A stretch of DNA of 64,000 nucleotides, from positions 1,055,001 through 1,119,000 of the forward strand of contig JAYKKM010000168.1 of NCBI GenBank assembly GCA_035772405.1, written 5' to 3'. Position numbers and translations under genes: made by a program. The notes beneath the pieces are model-generated. The model was not told the DNA's origin and ran no database searches. It was given only the letters and a program-made list of their open reading frames with translations. Source of the DNA: Chrysogorgia sp. JL179-B06 (lineage: Eukaryota; Cnidaria; Anthozoa; Scleralcyonacea; Chrysogorgiidae). Positions 40,822 to 52,789 of this stretch are shown here, piece by piece; positions within the stretch are counted from its first letter, which is position 1, and every line of letters begins with the position of its first letter.

Positions 40822-41096
40822 TATCATTTATAGACCCGAAGCGAGGGGAATTCGACGAAATATATATCACTCGTTCGAACGGCGTTCGAACAGCTAGCGT
40901 TCGAACGGCTTGCTACTATAGCGTTCGAATGGCTTGCTACTATAGCGTTCGAACGGCTTGCTACTATAGCGTTCGAATGGCTTGCTACTATAGCGTTCGA
41001 ACGGCTTGCTACTATAGCGTTCGAACGGCTAGCTACTGGCGTTCGAACGTTTGTGAAAGTCGACGAATTCCCCGAGCGGAGCGTCTATAAATGATA
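40822..41096. mobile_element. Inverted-repeat element with internal 24-bp minisatellite
   Basis: Ends TATCATTTATAGAC and GTCTATAAATGATA; the inner parts GAGGGGAATTCG and CGAATTCCCCGAG also pair. The centre (about 40872-41050) has a 24-bp tandem repeat of GCGTTCGAAyGGCTTGCTAC + TATA, around the palindrome TTCGAA. It stays open from 40834 to 41093, encoding an 8-residue AFE(R/W)LATI repeat. The frame is probably incidental. Confidence 0.8.
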
Positions 41097-41544
41097 TATT
41101 ATACCGAAACAATATTGAATGCCGAATGCGGTCTTGAAACGTCTTGTTGTTCCTCCATTGTTGATGGGCTCGTATTTCGCGTGTGGCATTTGGTTTCGCG
41201 CGTGATAGTCGAGTCGAATTCCCTACACTATATTATTATTCCCCTATTATTATTCCCCTCCACAGCGGGTTCTTATAACAAGATTCCTGTGCCATCTTGA
41301 ATTTTTTTGGACAAATTACAAGTAAAAAATTAATATTTAATTAGAGATTTTTTAATACCAATCAAGTGAGTATACCAGTATGGTTACTATAGACATTTTT
41401 CAGTCCTCTTGATGCAGAAAAAATTAACGAAGCTTAAAAGTTGCTGAATATATATATATATATATATATATACAGTATATTTGACCACAGCAAATGATTG
41501 TAAAATTATTTCGGCATCATTGAATATTGATAACATAAGTTATG
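41097..41544. other. No recognisable feature; short (TA)n
   Basis: Unique sequence with a (TA)n run at about 41449-41475. Confidence 0.45.
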
Positions 41545-42572
41545 TACCATCATCATCATCATCATCATCATTTTTTCCCACTCATCGATCTGTTCGATCT
41601 GGGGCGGTGCTGCTTGGGTCGAATTACTTCGGGAAATCTTCGATCCAACAGCGCCATGAAGTCTTTTTTTACCATCATCACTCTCAAGGCTTGTTCCCTG
41701 TCGACTCCCAGTAGATTTTCAATTCTTTTCCAAGTTTTTTGGTAGGTTCTAAGGTCGAACAACACCTGTTTCTGCAAAGCATCGTTGTCCATGCGGCAAA
41801 CGTGTGCTGTGTATTTTAGGAATTGAACGTGGCAGAAGTCAGAGATGCTGTGTGACTTCGTGATTCTCTTGATGTTTTCGTTGCTCAGTACAAAAGCATA
41901 ATCGTATGCCACGTCATTTTTAGCCGCTTTTTTGTTAGCCGGTGCATTTTTACGCTTGAAACCGCCTCTGACCATTTTACGCAGAAACCCATTCCATACA
42001 ATTTCGATCTTTTGTATTTCCTTGGCTGAAAGCTCCCAAGCCTGTACTCCGTAGAGCAGACGTGAACGAACGCATGCCGTCAGAAACTTCATTCTCATAC
42101 CAAGATAGATGTTTTGGTTCGTCAAAATGTGTTTCAACTCGGACCATTTTGCAAAAGCCGCGGCAATTCTAAGGTGGAGAAACTTTGATGGAGTTTTGGA
42201 GTCGTTTGTCACACCTTGGCCCAAGTATTTGAAGGTACGAACGTTTTTGATGGGAACGTTGTTGATTTGAAGTAGGCTGTCGATCTCTAACATATCCGGG
42301 GGAACGTTGAAAGGCATGGTCTCGGTTTTCTTGTACGCCATCGTTAGGCCAAACCTGGTGAAAGTTTTGTCATAAATTTCGAGAATTTGGATGAGTTCTT
42401 CAAGGGAATTCCCAAAAACAACTTCGTCGTCGGCATAAAGAAGTTCGAAGATCCGGTTTTCACCACGCAGTGGACCTTTGCGCAGTCGGCGCGGAGCGAC
42501 GACTGTCGGAATGATGTATTCTATGCGCGCTCCAGCATTGGGCAACTTTTTGAGGACTTCCTCGCGAGCGAC
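41545..42572 (-). mobile_element. RTE-like LINE, 5' part cut by the satellite
   Basis: The minus-strand frame 41568-42545 (about 326 codons) has the distal RT: ENRIFELLYADDEVVFGNSL (catalytic YADD at 37-40), FGLTMAYKKTETM, FKYLGQGVTND, then RSRLLYGVQAWELS and a C-terminal part. A very short 3' UTR and a (GAT)n tail (CATCATCAT on the plus strand, 41549-41572) fit RTE-type elements. Upstream of 42572 the frame runs straight into TTGTC satellite, so endonuclease and early RT are missing. Confidence 0.8.
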
Positions 42573-44229
42573 TCAAGTTGTCTTGTCTTGACAAGTTGTC
42601 TTGTCTTGACAAGTTGTCTATCTTGTTTTATCTTGTCTTGTCTTGTCTTGTCTTGTCTTGTCTTGTCTTGTCTTGTCTTGTCTTGACAAGTTGTCTTGTC
42701 TTGACAAGTTGTCTTGTCTTGATAAGTTGTCTTGTCTTGCCTTGTCTTTTCTTGTCTTGTCTTGTCTTGTCTTGTCTTGACAAGTTGTCTGGTGTTGTCT
42801 TGTCTTGACAAGTTGTCTTGTCTTGACAAGTTGTCTTGTCTTGCCTTGTCTTTTCTTGCCTTGTCTTTTCTTCTCTTGTCTTGTCTTATCTTGTCTTGTA
42901 TTGTCTTGTGTTGTCTTGTTTTGTTTTGTTTTGTCTTGTTTTGTCTTGACAAGTTGTCTTGTCTTGACAAGTTGTCTTGTCTTGACAAGTTGTCTTGTCT
43001 TGACAAGTTGTCTTGTCTTGTCTTGTCTTGTCTTGCCTTGTCTTTTCTTGTCTTGTCTTGTCTTTTCTTGTCTTGTCTTGTCTTGTCTTGTCATGTCTTG
43101 TCTTGTCTAGACAAGTTGTCTTGTCTTGTCTTGTCTTGTCTAGACTTGTCCTGTCTTGTCTTGACAAGTTTTACTGTCTCGTCTTGTCTTGTCTTGTCTT
43201 TTCTTGTGTTGTGTTGTGTTGTGTTGTGTTGTCTTGTGTTGCCTTGTGTTGTCTTATGTTGTCTTGACTTGTCTTGTCTTGTCTTGTCTTGACAAGTTGT
43301 CTTGTCTTGTCTTGTCTTGTCTTGTCTTGCACGTTGTCTTGTCTTGTCTTGACAAGTTGTCTTGTCTTGACAAGTTGTCTTGTCTTGACAAGTTGTCTTG
43401 TCTTTTCAAAAATTGTCTTGCCTTGACAAGTTGTCTTGTATTGACAAGTTGTCTTGTCTAAACAAGTTGTCTTGTCTTGACAATTTGTCTTTTCTTGTCT
43501 TGACAACTTGTCTTGTCTTGTATTTTCTTGTCTTATCTTGTCTTGTCTTGTCTTGTCTTGTCTTGTCTTGTCTTGACAACTTGTCTTGTCTTGATAAGTC
43601 GTCTTGTCTTGACAAGTTGTCTTGTCTTGACAAGTTGTTTTGTCTTGACAAGTTGTCTTGTCTTGACAAGTTGTCTATCTTGTTTTGTTTTGTCTTGTCT
43701 TGTCTTGTCTTGTCTTGTCTTGTCTTGTCTTGACAAGTTGTCTTGCCTTGACAAGTTGTCTTGTCTTGATAAGTTGTCTTGTCTTGCCTTGTCTTTTCTT
43801 GTCTTGTCTTGTCTTGTCTTGTCTTGTCTTGTCTTGTCTTGTCTTGTCTTGTCTTGTCTTGACAAGTTGTCTGGTGTTGTCTTGTCTTGACAAGTTGTCT
43901 TGTCTTGACAAGTTGTCTTGTCTTGCCTTGTCTTTTCTTGCCTTGTCTTTTCTTTTCTTATTTTGTCTTGTCTTGTCTTATCTTGTCTTGTCTTGTCTTG
44001 TCTTGTCTTGTTTTGTTTTGTCTTGTTTTGTCTTGACAAGTTGTCTTGTCTTGACAAGTTGTCTTGTCTTGACAAGTTGTCTTGTCTTGACAAGTTGTCT
44101 TGTCTTGACAAGTTGTCTTGTCTTGACAAGTTGTCTTGTCTTGACAAGTTGTCTTGTCTTGTCTTGTCTTGTCTTGTCTTGTCTTGCCTTGTCTTTTCTT
44201 GTCTTGTCTTGTCTTGTCATGTCTTGTCT

Positions 44230-47200
44230 TGTCTAGACAAGTTGTCTTGTCTTGTCTTGTCTTGTCTTGTCTAGACTTGTCCTGTCTTGTCTTGACAAGT
44301 TTTACTGTCTCGTCTTGTCTTGTCTTGTCTTTTCTTGTGTTGTGTTGTGTTGTGTTGTGTTGTGTTGTGTTGCCTTGTGTTGTCTTGTGTTGTCTTGACT
44401 TGTGTTGTCTTGTCTTGTCTTGACAAGTTGTCTTGTCTTGTCTTGTCTTGTCTTGTCTTGCACGTTGTCTTGTCTTGTCTTGACAAGTTGTCTTGTCTTG
44501 ACAAGTTGTCTTGTCTTGACAAGTTGTCTTGTCTTTTCAAAAATTGTCTTGTCTTGACAAGTTGTCTTGTATTGACAAGTTGTCTTGTCTTAACAAGTTG
44601 TCTTGTCTTGACAATTTGTCTTTTCTTGTCTTGACAAGTTGTCTTGTCTTGTCTTGTATTTTCTTGTCTTATCTTGTCTTGTCTTGTCTTGTCTTGTCTT
44701 GTCTTGACAACTTGTCTTGTCTTGATAAGTCGTCTTGTCTTGACAAGTTGTCTTGTCTTGACAAGTTGTTTTGTCTTGACAAGTTGTCTTGTCTTGACAA
44801 GTTGTCTATCTTGTTTTATCTTGTCTTGTCTTGTCTTGTCTTGTCTTGTCTTGACAAGTTGTCTTGTCTTGTCTAGACTTGTCCTGTCTTGTCTTGACAA
44901 GTTTTACTGTCTCGTCTTGTCTTGTCTTGTCTTTTCTTGTGTTGTGTTGTGTTGTGTTGTGTTGCCTTGTGTTGTCTTGTGTTGTCTTGACTTGTCTTGT
45001 CTTGTCTTGCACGTTGTCTTGTCTTGTCTTGACAAGTTGTCTTGTCTTTTCAAAAATTGTCTTGTCTTGACAAGTTGTCTTGTATTGACAAGTTGTCTTG
45101 TCTTAACAAGTTGTCTTGTCTTGACAATTTGTCTTTTCTTGTCTTGACAAGTTATCTTGTCTTTTCAAAAATTGTCTTGTCTTATCTTGTCTTGTCTTGT
45201 CTTGTCTTGTCTTGTCTTGTCTTGACAAGTTGTCTTGTCTTGTCTTGTATTGTCTTGTCTTGTCTTGTATTGTCTTGTCTGGTATTGTCTTGTCTTGTCT
45301 TGTTTTGTTTTGTCTTGTTTTGCCTTGACAATTTTTCTTGTCTTGACAAGTTGTCTTGTCTTTGCAAGTTGTCTTGTCTTGACAAGTTGTCTTGTCTTGA
45401 CAAGTTGTCTTGTCTTGACAAGTTGTCTTGTCTTGACAAGTTGTCTTGTCTTGACAAGTTGTCTTGTCTTGATAAGTTGCCTTGTCTTGACAAGTTGTCT
45501 TGTCTTGACAATTTGTATTGTCTTGTCTTGACAAGTTGTCTTGTCTTTTCCTGTCTTGTCTTGTCTTGTCTTGTCTTGACAACTTGTCTTGTCTTGATAA
45601 GTCGTCTTGTCTTGACAAGTTGTCTTGTCTTGACAAGTTGTCTTGTCTTGACAAGTTGTCTTGTCTTGACAAGTTGTCTTGTCTTGACAAGTTGTCTATC
45701 TTGTCTTATCTTGTCTTGACAAGTTGTCTTGTCTTGACAAGTTGTCTTGTCTTGACAAGTTGTCTATCTTGTCTTAGCTTGTCTTGTCTTGTTTTGTCTT
45801 GTCTTGTCTTGTCTTGTCTTGTCTTGTCTTGTGTTGTGTTGTGTTGTGTTGTGTTGTGTTGTGTTGTGTTGTGTTGTGTTGTGTTGCGTTGTGTTGTCTT
45901 GTCTTGTCTTGTCTTGTCTTGTCTTGTCTTATCTTATCTTGTCTTGGCTTGACAAGTTGTTTTGTCTTGACAAGTTGTCTTGTCTTGTCTTGCATTGTCT
46001 TTTCTTGTCTTGTCTTGTATTGTCTTGTCTTGTCTTGTTTTGTTTTGTCTTGTTTTGTCTTGACAAGTTGTCTTGTCTTGACAAGTTGTCTTGTCTTGAC
46101 AAGTTGTCTTGTCTTGACAAGTTGTCTTGTCTTGACAAGTTGTCTTGTCTTGACAAGTTGTCTTGTCTTGACAAGTTGTCTTGTTTTGACAAGTTGTCTT
46201 GTCTTGTCTTGACAAGTTGTCTTGTCTTGACAAGTTGTCTTGTCTTGACAAGTTGTTTTGTCTTGACAAGTTGTCTTGTCTTGACAAGTTGTCTTGTCTT
46301 GTCTTGACAAGTTGTCTTGTCTTGTCTTGACAAGTTGTCTTGTCTTGTCTTTTCTTGTCTTATCTTGTCTTGTCTTGTCTTGTCTTGTCTTGTATTGTAT
46401 TGTCTTGTCTTGTCTTGCCTTGTCTTGTCTTGTCTTGTCTTGTATTGTATTGTCTTGTCTTGTCTTGTCTTGTCTTGTCTTGTCTTGTCTTGTCTTGCCT
46501 TGTCTTGTCTTGTGTTGTCTTGTCTTGTCTTGACAAGTTGTCTTGTCTTGACAAGTTGTCTTTTCTTGACAAGTGGTCTTGTCTTGTCTTGTCTTGTCTT
46601 GTCTTGTCTTGACTTCTCTAGTCTTGTCCTGTCTTGTATTGTCTTGTCTTGACAAGTTGTCTTGTCTTGTCTTGAGAAGTTGTCTTGTCTTGTCTTGTCT
46701 TCACAAGTTGTCTTGTCTTGACAAGTTGTCTTGTCTTGACAAGTTCTCTATCTTGTCTTATCTTGTCTTGTCTTGTTTTGTATTGTCTTGTCTTGTCTTG
46801 TCCTGTCTTGTGTTGTGTTGTGTTGTGTGTTGCGTTGGGTTGTGTTGTATTGTCTTGTCTTGTCTTCACAAGTTGTCTTGTCTTGTCTTCACAAGTTGTC
46901 TTGTCTTGTCTTGATAAGTTATCTTGTCTTGTCTTGTCTTGTCTTATCTTGTCTTTTCTTTTCTTGTCTTGTCTTGTCTTGTCTTATCTTGTCTTGTCTT
47001 GACAAGTTGTCTTGTCTTGACAAGTTGTCTTGTCTTGCCTTGTCTTTTCTTGTCTTGCCTTGTCTTGTCTTGTCTTGTCTTGTCTTGTCTTGTCTTGTCT
47101 TGTCTTGTCTTGTCTTGTCTTGTCTTGTATTGTCTTGTCTTGTCTTGTTTTGTTTTCTCTAGTTTTGTCTTGACAAGTTGTCTTGTCTTGACAAGTTGTC

Positions 47201-50200
47201 TTGTCTTGACAAGTTGTCTTGTTTTGACAAGTTGTCTTGTCTTGTCTTGACAAGTTGTATTGTCTGGTCTTGTCTTGTCTTGTCTTGTCTTGTCTTGTCT
47301 TGACAAGTTGTCTTGTATTGCCTTGTCTTTTCTTGCCTTATCTTTTCTTTTCTTCTCTTGTCTTGTCTTATCTTGTCTTGTATTGTCTTTGTGTTGTCTT
47401 GTTTTGTTTTGTCTTGTTTTGATTTGACAAGTTGTCTTGTCTTGACAAGTTGTCTTGTCTTGACAAGTTGTCTTGTCTTGACAAGTTGTCTTGTCTTGAC
47501 AAGTTGTCTTGTCTTGACAAGTTGTCTTGTCTTGTCTTGTCTTGTCTTGCCTTGTCTTTTCTTGTCTTGTCTTGTCTTGTCATGTCTTGTCTTGTCTAGA
47601 CAAGTTGTCTTGTCTTGTCTTGTCTTGTCTAGACTTGTCCTGTCTTGTCTTGACAAGTTTTACTGTCTCGTCTTGTCTTGTCTTGTCTTTTCTTGTGTTG
47701 TGTTGTGTTGTGTTGTCTTGTGTTGCCTTGTGTTGTCTTGTGTTGTCTTGACTTGTGTTGTGTTGTCTTGTGTTGTCTTGACAAGTTGTCTTGTCTTGTC
47801 TTGTCTTGTCTTGCACGTTGTCTTGTCTTGTCTTGACAAGTTGTCTTGTCTTGACAAGTTGTCTTGTCTTGACAAGTTGTCTTGTCTTTTCAAAAATTGT
47901 CTTGTCTTGACAAGTTGTCTTGTATTGACAAGTTGTCTTGTCTTAACAAGTTGTCTTGTCTTGACAATTTGTCTTTTCTTGTCTTGACAAGTTGTCTTGT
48001 CTTGTCTTGTATTTTCTTGTCTTATCTTGTCTTGTCTTGTCTTGTCTTGTCTTGTCTTGTCTTGTCTTGTCTTGACAACTTGTCTTGTCTTGATAAGTCG
48101 TCTTGTCTTGACAAGTTGTCTTGTCTTGACAAGTTGTTTTGTCTTGACAAGTTGTCTTGTCTTGACAAGTTGTCTATCTTGTTTTATCTTGTCTTATCTT
48201 GTCTTGTCTTGTCTTGTCTTGTCTTGACAAGTTGTCTTGTCTTGTCTAGACTTGTCCTGTCTTGTCTTGACAAGTTTTACTGTCTCGTCTTGTCTTGTCT
48301 TGTCTTTTCTTGTGTTGTGTTGTGTTGTGTTGTGTTGTGTTGCCTTGTGTTGTCTTGTGTTGTCTTGACTTGTCTTGTCTTGTCTTGCACGTTGTCTTGT
48401 CTTGTCTTGACAAGTTGTCTTGTCTTTTCAAAAATTGTCTTGTCTTGACAAGTTGTCTTGTATTGACAAGTTGTCTTGTCTTAACAAGTTGTCTTGTCTT
48501 GACAATTTGTCTTTTCTTGTCTTGACAAGTTGTCTTGTCTTGTCTTGTATTTTCTTGTCTTATCTTGTCTTGTCTTGTCTTGTCTTGTCTTGTCTTGACA
48601 AGTTGTCTTGTCTTGTCTTGTATTGTCTTGTCTTGTCTTGTATTGTCTTGTCTGGTATTGTCTTGTCTTGTCTTGTTTTGTTTTGTCTTGTTTTGCCTTG
48701 ACAATTTTTCTTGTCTTGACAAGTTGTCTTGTCTTTGCAAGTTGTCTTGTCTTGACAAGTTGTCTTGTCTTGACAAGTTGTCTTGTCTTGACAAGTTGTC
48801 TTGTCTTGACAAGTTGTCTTGTCTTGACAAGTTGTCTTTTCTTGATAAGTTGCCTTGTCTTGACAAGTTGTCTTGTCTTGACAATTTGTATTGTCTTGTC
48901 TTGACAAGTTGTCTTGTCTTTTCCTGTCTTGTCTTGTCTTGTCTTGTCTTGTCTTGACAACTTGTCTTGTCTTGATAAGTCGTCTTGTCTTGACAAGTTG
49001 TCTTGTCTTGACAAGTTGTCTTGTCTTGACAAGTTGCCTTGTCTTGACAAGTTGTCTTGTCTTGACAAGTTGTCTATCTTGTCTTATCTTGTCTTGACAA
49101 GTTGTCTTGTCTTGACAAGTTGTCTTGTCTTGACAAGTTGTCTATCTTGTCTTATCTTGTCTTGTCTTGTTTTGTTTTGTCTTGTCTTGTCTTGTCTTGT
49201 CTTGTCTTGTCTTGTCTTGTGTTGTGTTGTGTTGTGTTGTGTTGTGTTGCGTTGTGTTGTCTTCTCTTGTCTTGTCTTGTCTTGTCTTGTCTTGTCTTAT
49301 CTTATCTTGTCTTGGCTTGACAAGTTGTTTTGTCTTGACAAGTTGTCTTGTCTTGTCTTGCATTGTCTTTTCTTGTCTTGTCTTGTATTGTCTTGTCTTG
49401 TCTTGTTTTGTTTTGTCTTGTTTTGTCTTGACAAGTTGTCTTGTCTTGACAAGTTGTCTTGTCTTGACAAGTTGTCTTGTCTTGACAAGTTGTCTTGTCT
49501 TGACAAGTTGTCTTGTCTTGACAAGTTGTCTTGTCTTGACAAGTTGTCTTGTTTTGACAAGTTGTCTTGTCTTGTCTTGACAAGTTGTCTTGTCTTGACA
49601 AGTTGTCTTGTCTTGACAAGTTGTTTTGTCTTGACAAGTTGTCTTGTTTTGACAAGTTGTCTTGTCTTGTCTTGACAAGTTGTCTTGTCTTGTCTTTTCT
49701 TGTCTTATCTTGTCTTGTCTTGTCTTGTCTTGTATTGTCTTGTCTTGTCTTGTCTTGTCTTGTCTTGTCTTGTCTTGTCTTGTATTGTATTGTCTTGTCT
49801 TGTCTTGTCTTGTCTTGTCTTGTCTTGCCTTGTCTTGTCTTGTGTTGTCTTGTGTTGTCTTGACAAGTTGTCTTGTCTTGACAAGTTGTCTTTTCTTGAC
49901 AAGTGGTCTTGTCTTGTCTTGTCTTGTCTTGTCTTGTCTTGACTTGTCTTGTCTTGTCCTGTCTTGTATTGTCTTGTCTTGACAAGTTGTCTTGTCTTGT
50001 CTTGACAAGTTGTCTTGTCTTGTCTTGTCTTCACAAGTTGTCTTGTCTTGACAAGTTGTCTTGTCTTGACAAGTTCTCTATCTTGTCTTATCTTGTCTTG
50101 TCTTGTTTTGTCTTGTCTTGTCTTGTCTTGTCTTGTCTTGTCTTGTCTTGTCTTGTCTTGTTGTCTTGTCTTGTCTTGCGTTGTCTTGTGTTGTATTGTC

Positions 50201-51000
50201 TTGTCTTGTCTTCACAAGTTGTCTTGTCTTGTCTTCACAAGTTGTCTTGTCTTGTCTTGATAAGTTATCTTGTCTTGTCTTGTCTTGTCTTATCTTGTCT
50301 TTTCTTTTCTTGTCTTGTCTTGTCTTGTCTTATCTTGTCTTGTCTTGACAAGTTGTCTTGTCTTGACAAGTTGTCTTGTCTTGCCTTGTCTTTTCTTGTC
50401 TTGCCTTGTCTTGTCTTGTCTTGTCTTGTCTTGTCTTGTCTTGTCTTGTATTGTCTTGTCTTGTCTTGTTTTGTTTTGTCTTGTTTTGTCTTGACAAGTT
50501 GTCTTGTCTTGACAAGTTGTCTTGTCTTGACAAGTTGTCTTGTTTTGACAAGTTGTCTTGTCTTGTCTTGACAAGTTGTATTGTCTTGTCTTGTCTTGTC
50601 TTGTCTTGTCTTGTCTTGTCTTGTCTTGACAAGTTGTCTTGTATTGCCTTGTCTTTTCTTGCCTTATCTTTTCTTTTCTTCTCTTGTCTTGTCTTATCTT
50701 GTCTTGTATTGTCTTTGTGTTGTCTTGTTTTGTTTTGTCTTGTTTTGATTTGACAAGTTGTCTTGTCTTGACAAGTTGTCTTGTCTTGACAAGTTGTCTT
50801 GTCTTGACAAGTTGTCTTGTCTTGACAAGTTGTCTTGTCTTGTCTTGTCTTGTCTTGTCTTGTCTTTTCTTGTCTTGTCTTGTCTTGTCTTGTCTTGTCT
50901 TGTCTTGACAAGTTGTCTTGTCTTGTCTTGTCTTGTCTAGACTTGTCTTGTCTTGTCTTGACAAGTTTTACTGTCTTGTCTTGTCTTGTCTTGTCTTTTC
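44230..51000. repeat. Higher-order repeat of about 3.3-3.4 kb inside the satellite
   Basis: Rare variant landmarks recur in the same order. AAGTTTTACTGTCTCG is at 44302, 47660 and (with one change) 50968. CTTTTCAAAAATTG is at 44535/47888 and 45050/48427. A TGTTG run is at about 45832/49220. ATTGTCTTTGTGTTG is at 47384/50711. Spacing is 3.31-3.38 kb each time. A shorter 1.13-kb spacing links 43171 to 44302. Confidence 0.8.
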
Positions 51001-52789
51001 TTGTGTTGTGTTGTGTTGTGTTGTCTTGTGTTGCCTTGTCTTGTCTTGTGTTGTCTTGACTTGTCTTGTCTTGTCTTGTCTTGTCTTGTCTTGTCTTGTC
51101 TTGTCTTGTCTTGTTTTGTTTTGTCTTGTCTTGTCTTGACAAGTTGTCTTGTCTTGACAAGTTGTCTTGTCTTGACAAGTTGTCTTGTCTTGACAAGTTG
51201 TCTTGTCTTGACAAGTTGTCTTGTCTTGACAAGTTGTCTTGTCTTGACAAGTTGTCTTGTCTTGACAAGTTGTCTTGTCTTGTCTTGACAAGTTGTCTTG
51301 TCTTGACAAGTTGTCTTGTCTTGACAAGTTGTTTTGTCTTGACAAGTTGTCTTGTCTTGACAAGTTGTCTTGTCTTGTCTTGACAAGTTGTCTTGTCTTG
51401 TCTTGTCTTGTCTTGTCTTGTCTTGTCTTGTCTTGTCTTGTATTGTATTGTCTTGTCTTGTCTTGTCTTGTCTTGTCTTGTCTTGTCTTGTCTTGTATTG
51501 TATTGTCTTGTCTTGTCTTGTCTTGTCTTGTCTTGTCTTGCCTTGTCTTGTCTTGTCTTGTCTTGTCTTGTCTTGACAAGTTGTCTTGTCTTGACAAGTT
51601 GTCTTGTCTTGACAAGTTGTCTTGTCTTGTCTTGTCTTGTCTTGTCTTGTCTTGACTTCTCTTGTCTTGTCCTGTCTTGTATTGTCTTGTCTTGACAAGT
51701 TGTCTTGTCTTGTCTTGACAAGTTGTCTTGTCTTGTCTTGTCTTGACAAGTTGTCTTGTCTTGACAAGTTGTCTTGTCTTGACAAGTTCTCTATCTTGTC
51801 TTATCTTGTCTTGTCTTGTTTTGTATTGTCTTGTCTTGTCTTGTCCTGTCTTGTCTTGTCTTGTCTTGTCTTGTCTTGTCTTGTCTTGTGTTGTCTTGTC
51901 TTGTATTGTCTTGTCTTGTCTTGACAAGTTGTCTTGTCTTGTCTTGACAAGTTGTCTTGTCTTGTCTTGACAAGTTGTCTTGTCTTGTCTTGTCTTGTCT
52001 TATCTTGTCTTTTCTTTTCTTGTCTTGTCTTGTCTTATCTTGTCTTGTCTTGACAAGTTGTCTTGTCTTGACAAGTTGTCTTGTCTTGTCTTGTCTTTTC
52101 TTGTCTTGCCTTGTCTTGTCTTGTCTTGTCTTGTCTTGTCTTGTCTTGTATTGTCTTGTCTTGTCTTGTTTTGTTTTGTCTTGTTTTGTCTTGACAAGTT
52201 GTCTTGTCTTGACAAGTTGTCTTGTCTTGACAAGTTGTCTTGTCTTGACAAGTTGTCTTGTCTTGTCTTGACAAGTTGTCTTGTCTTGTCTTGTCTTGTC
52301 TTGTCTTGTCTTGTCTTGTCTTGACAAGTTGTCTTGTCTTGTCTTGTCTTGTCTTGTCTTGTCTTGTCTTGTCTTCTCTTGTCTTGTCTTGTCTTGTCTT
52401 GTCTTGTCTTTGTCTTGTCTTGTCTTGTCTTGTCTTGTCTTGTTTTGACAAGTTGTCTTGTCTTGACAAGTTGTCTTGTCTTGACAAGTTGTCTTGTCTT
52501 GACAAGTTGTCTTGTCTTGACAAGTTGTCTTGTCTTGTCTTGTCTTGTCTTGTCTTGTCTTGTCTTGTCTTGTCTTGTCTTGTCTTGTCTTGTCTTGTCT
52601 TGACAAGTTGTCTTGTCTTGTCTTGTCTTGTCTAGACTTGTCCTGTCTTGTCTTGACAAGATTTACTGTCTTGTCTTGTCTTGTATTTTCTTGTGTTGTG
52701 TTGTCTTGTGTTGCCTTGTGTTGTCTTGTGTTGTCTTGACTTGTCTTGTCTTGTCTTGTCTTTTCTTGACAAGTTGTCTTGTCTTGTCT

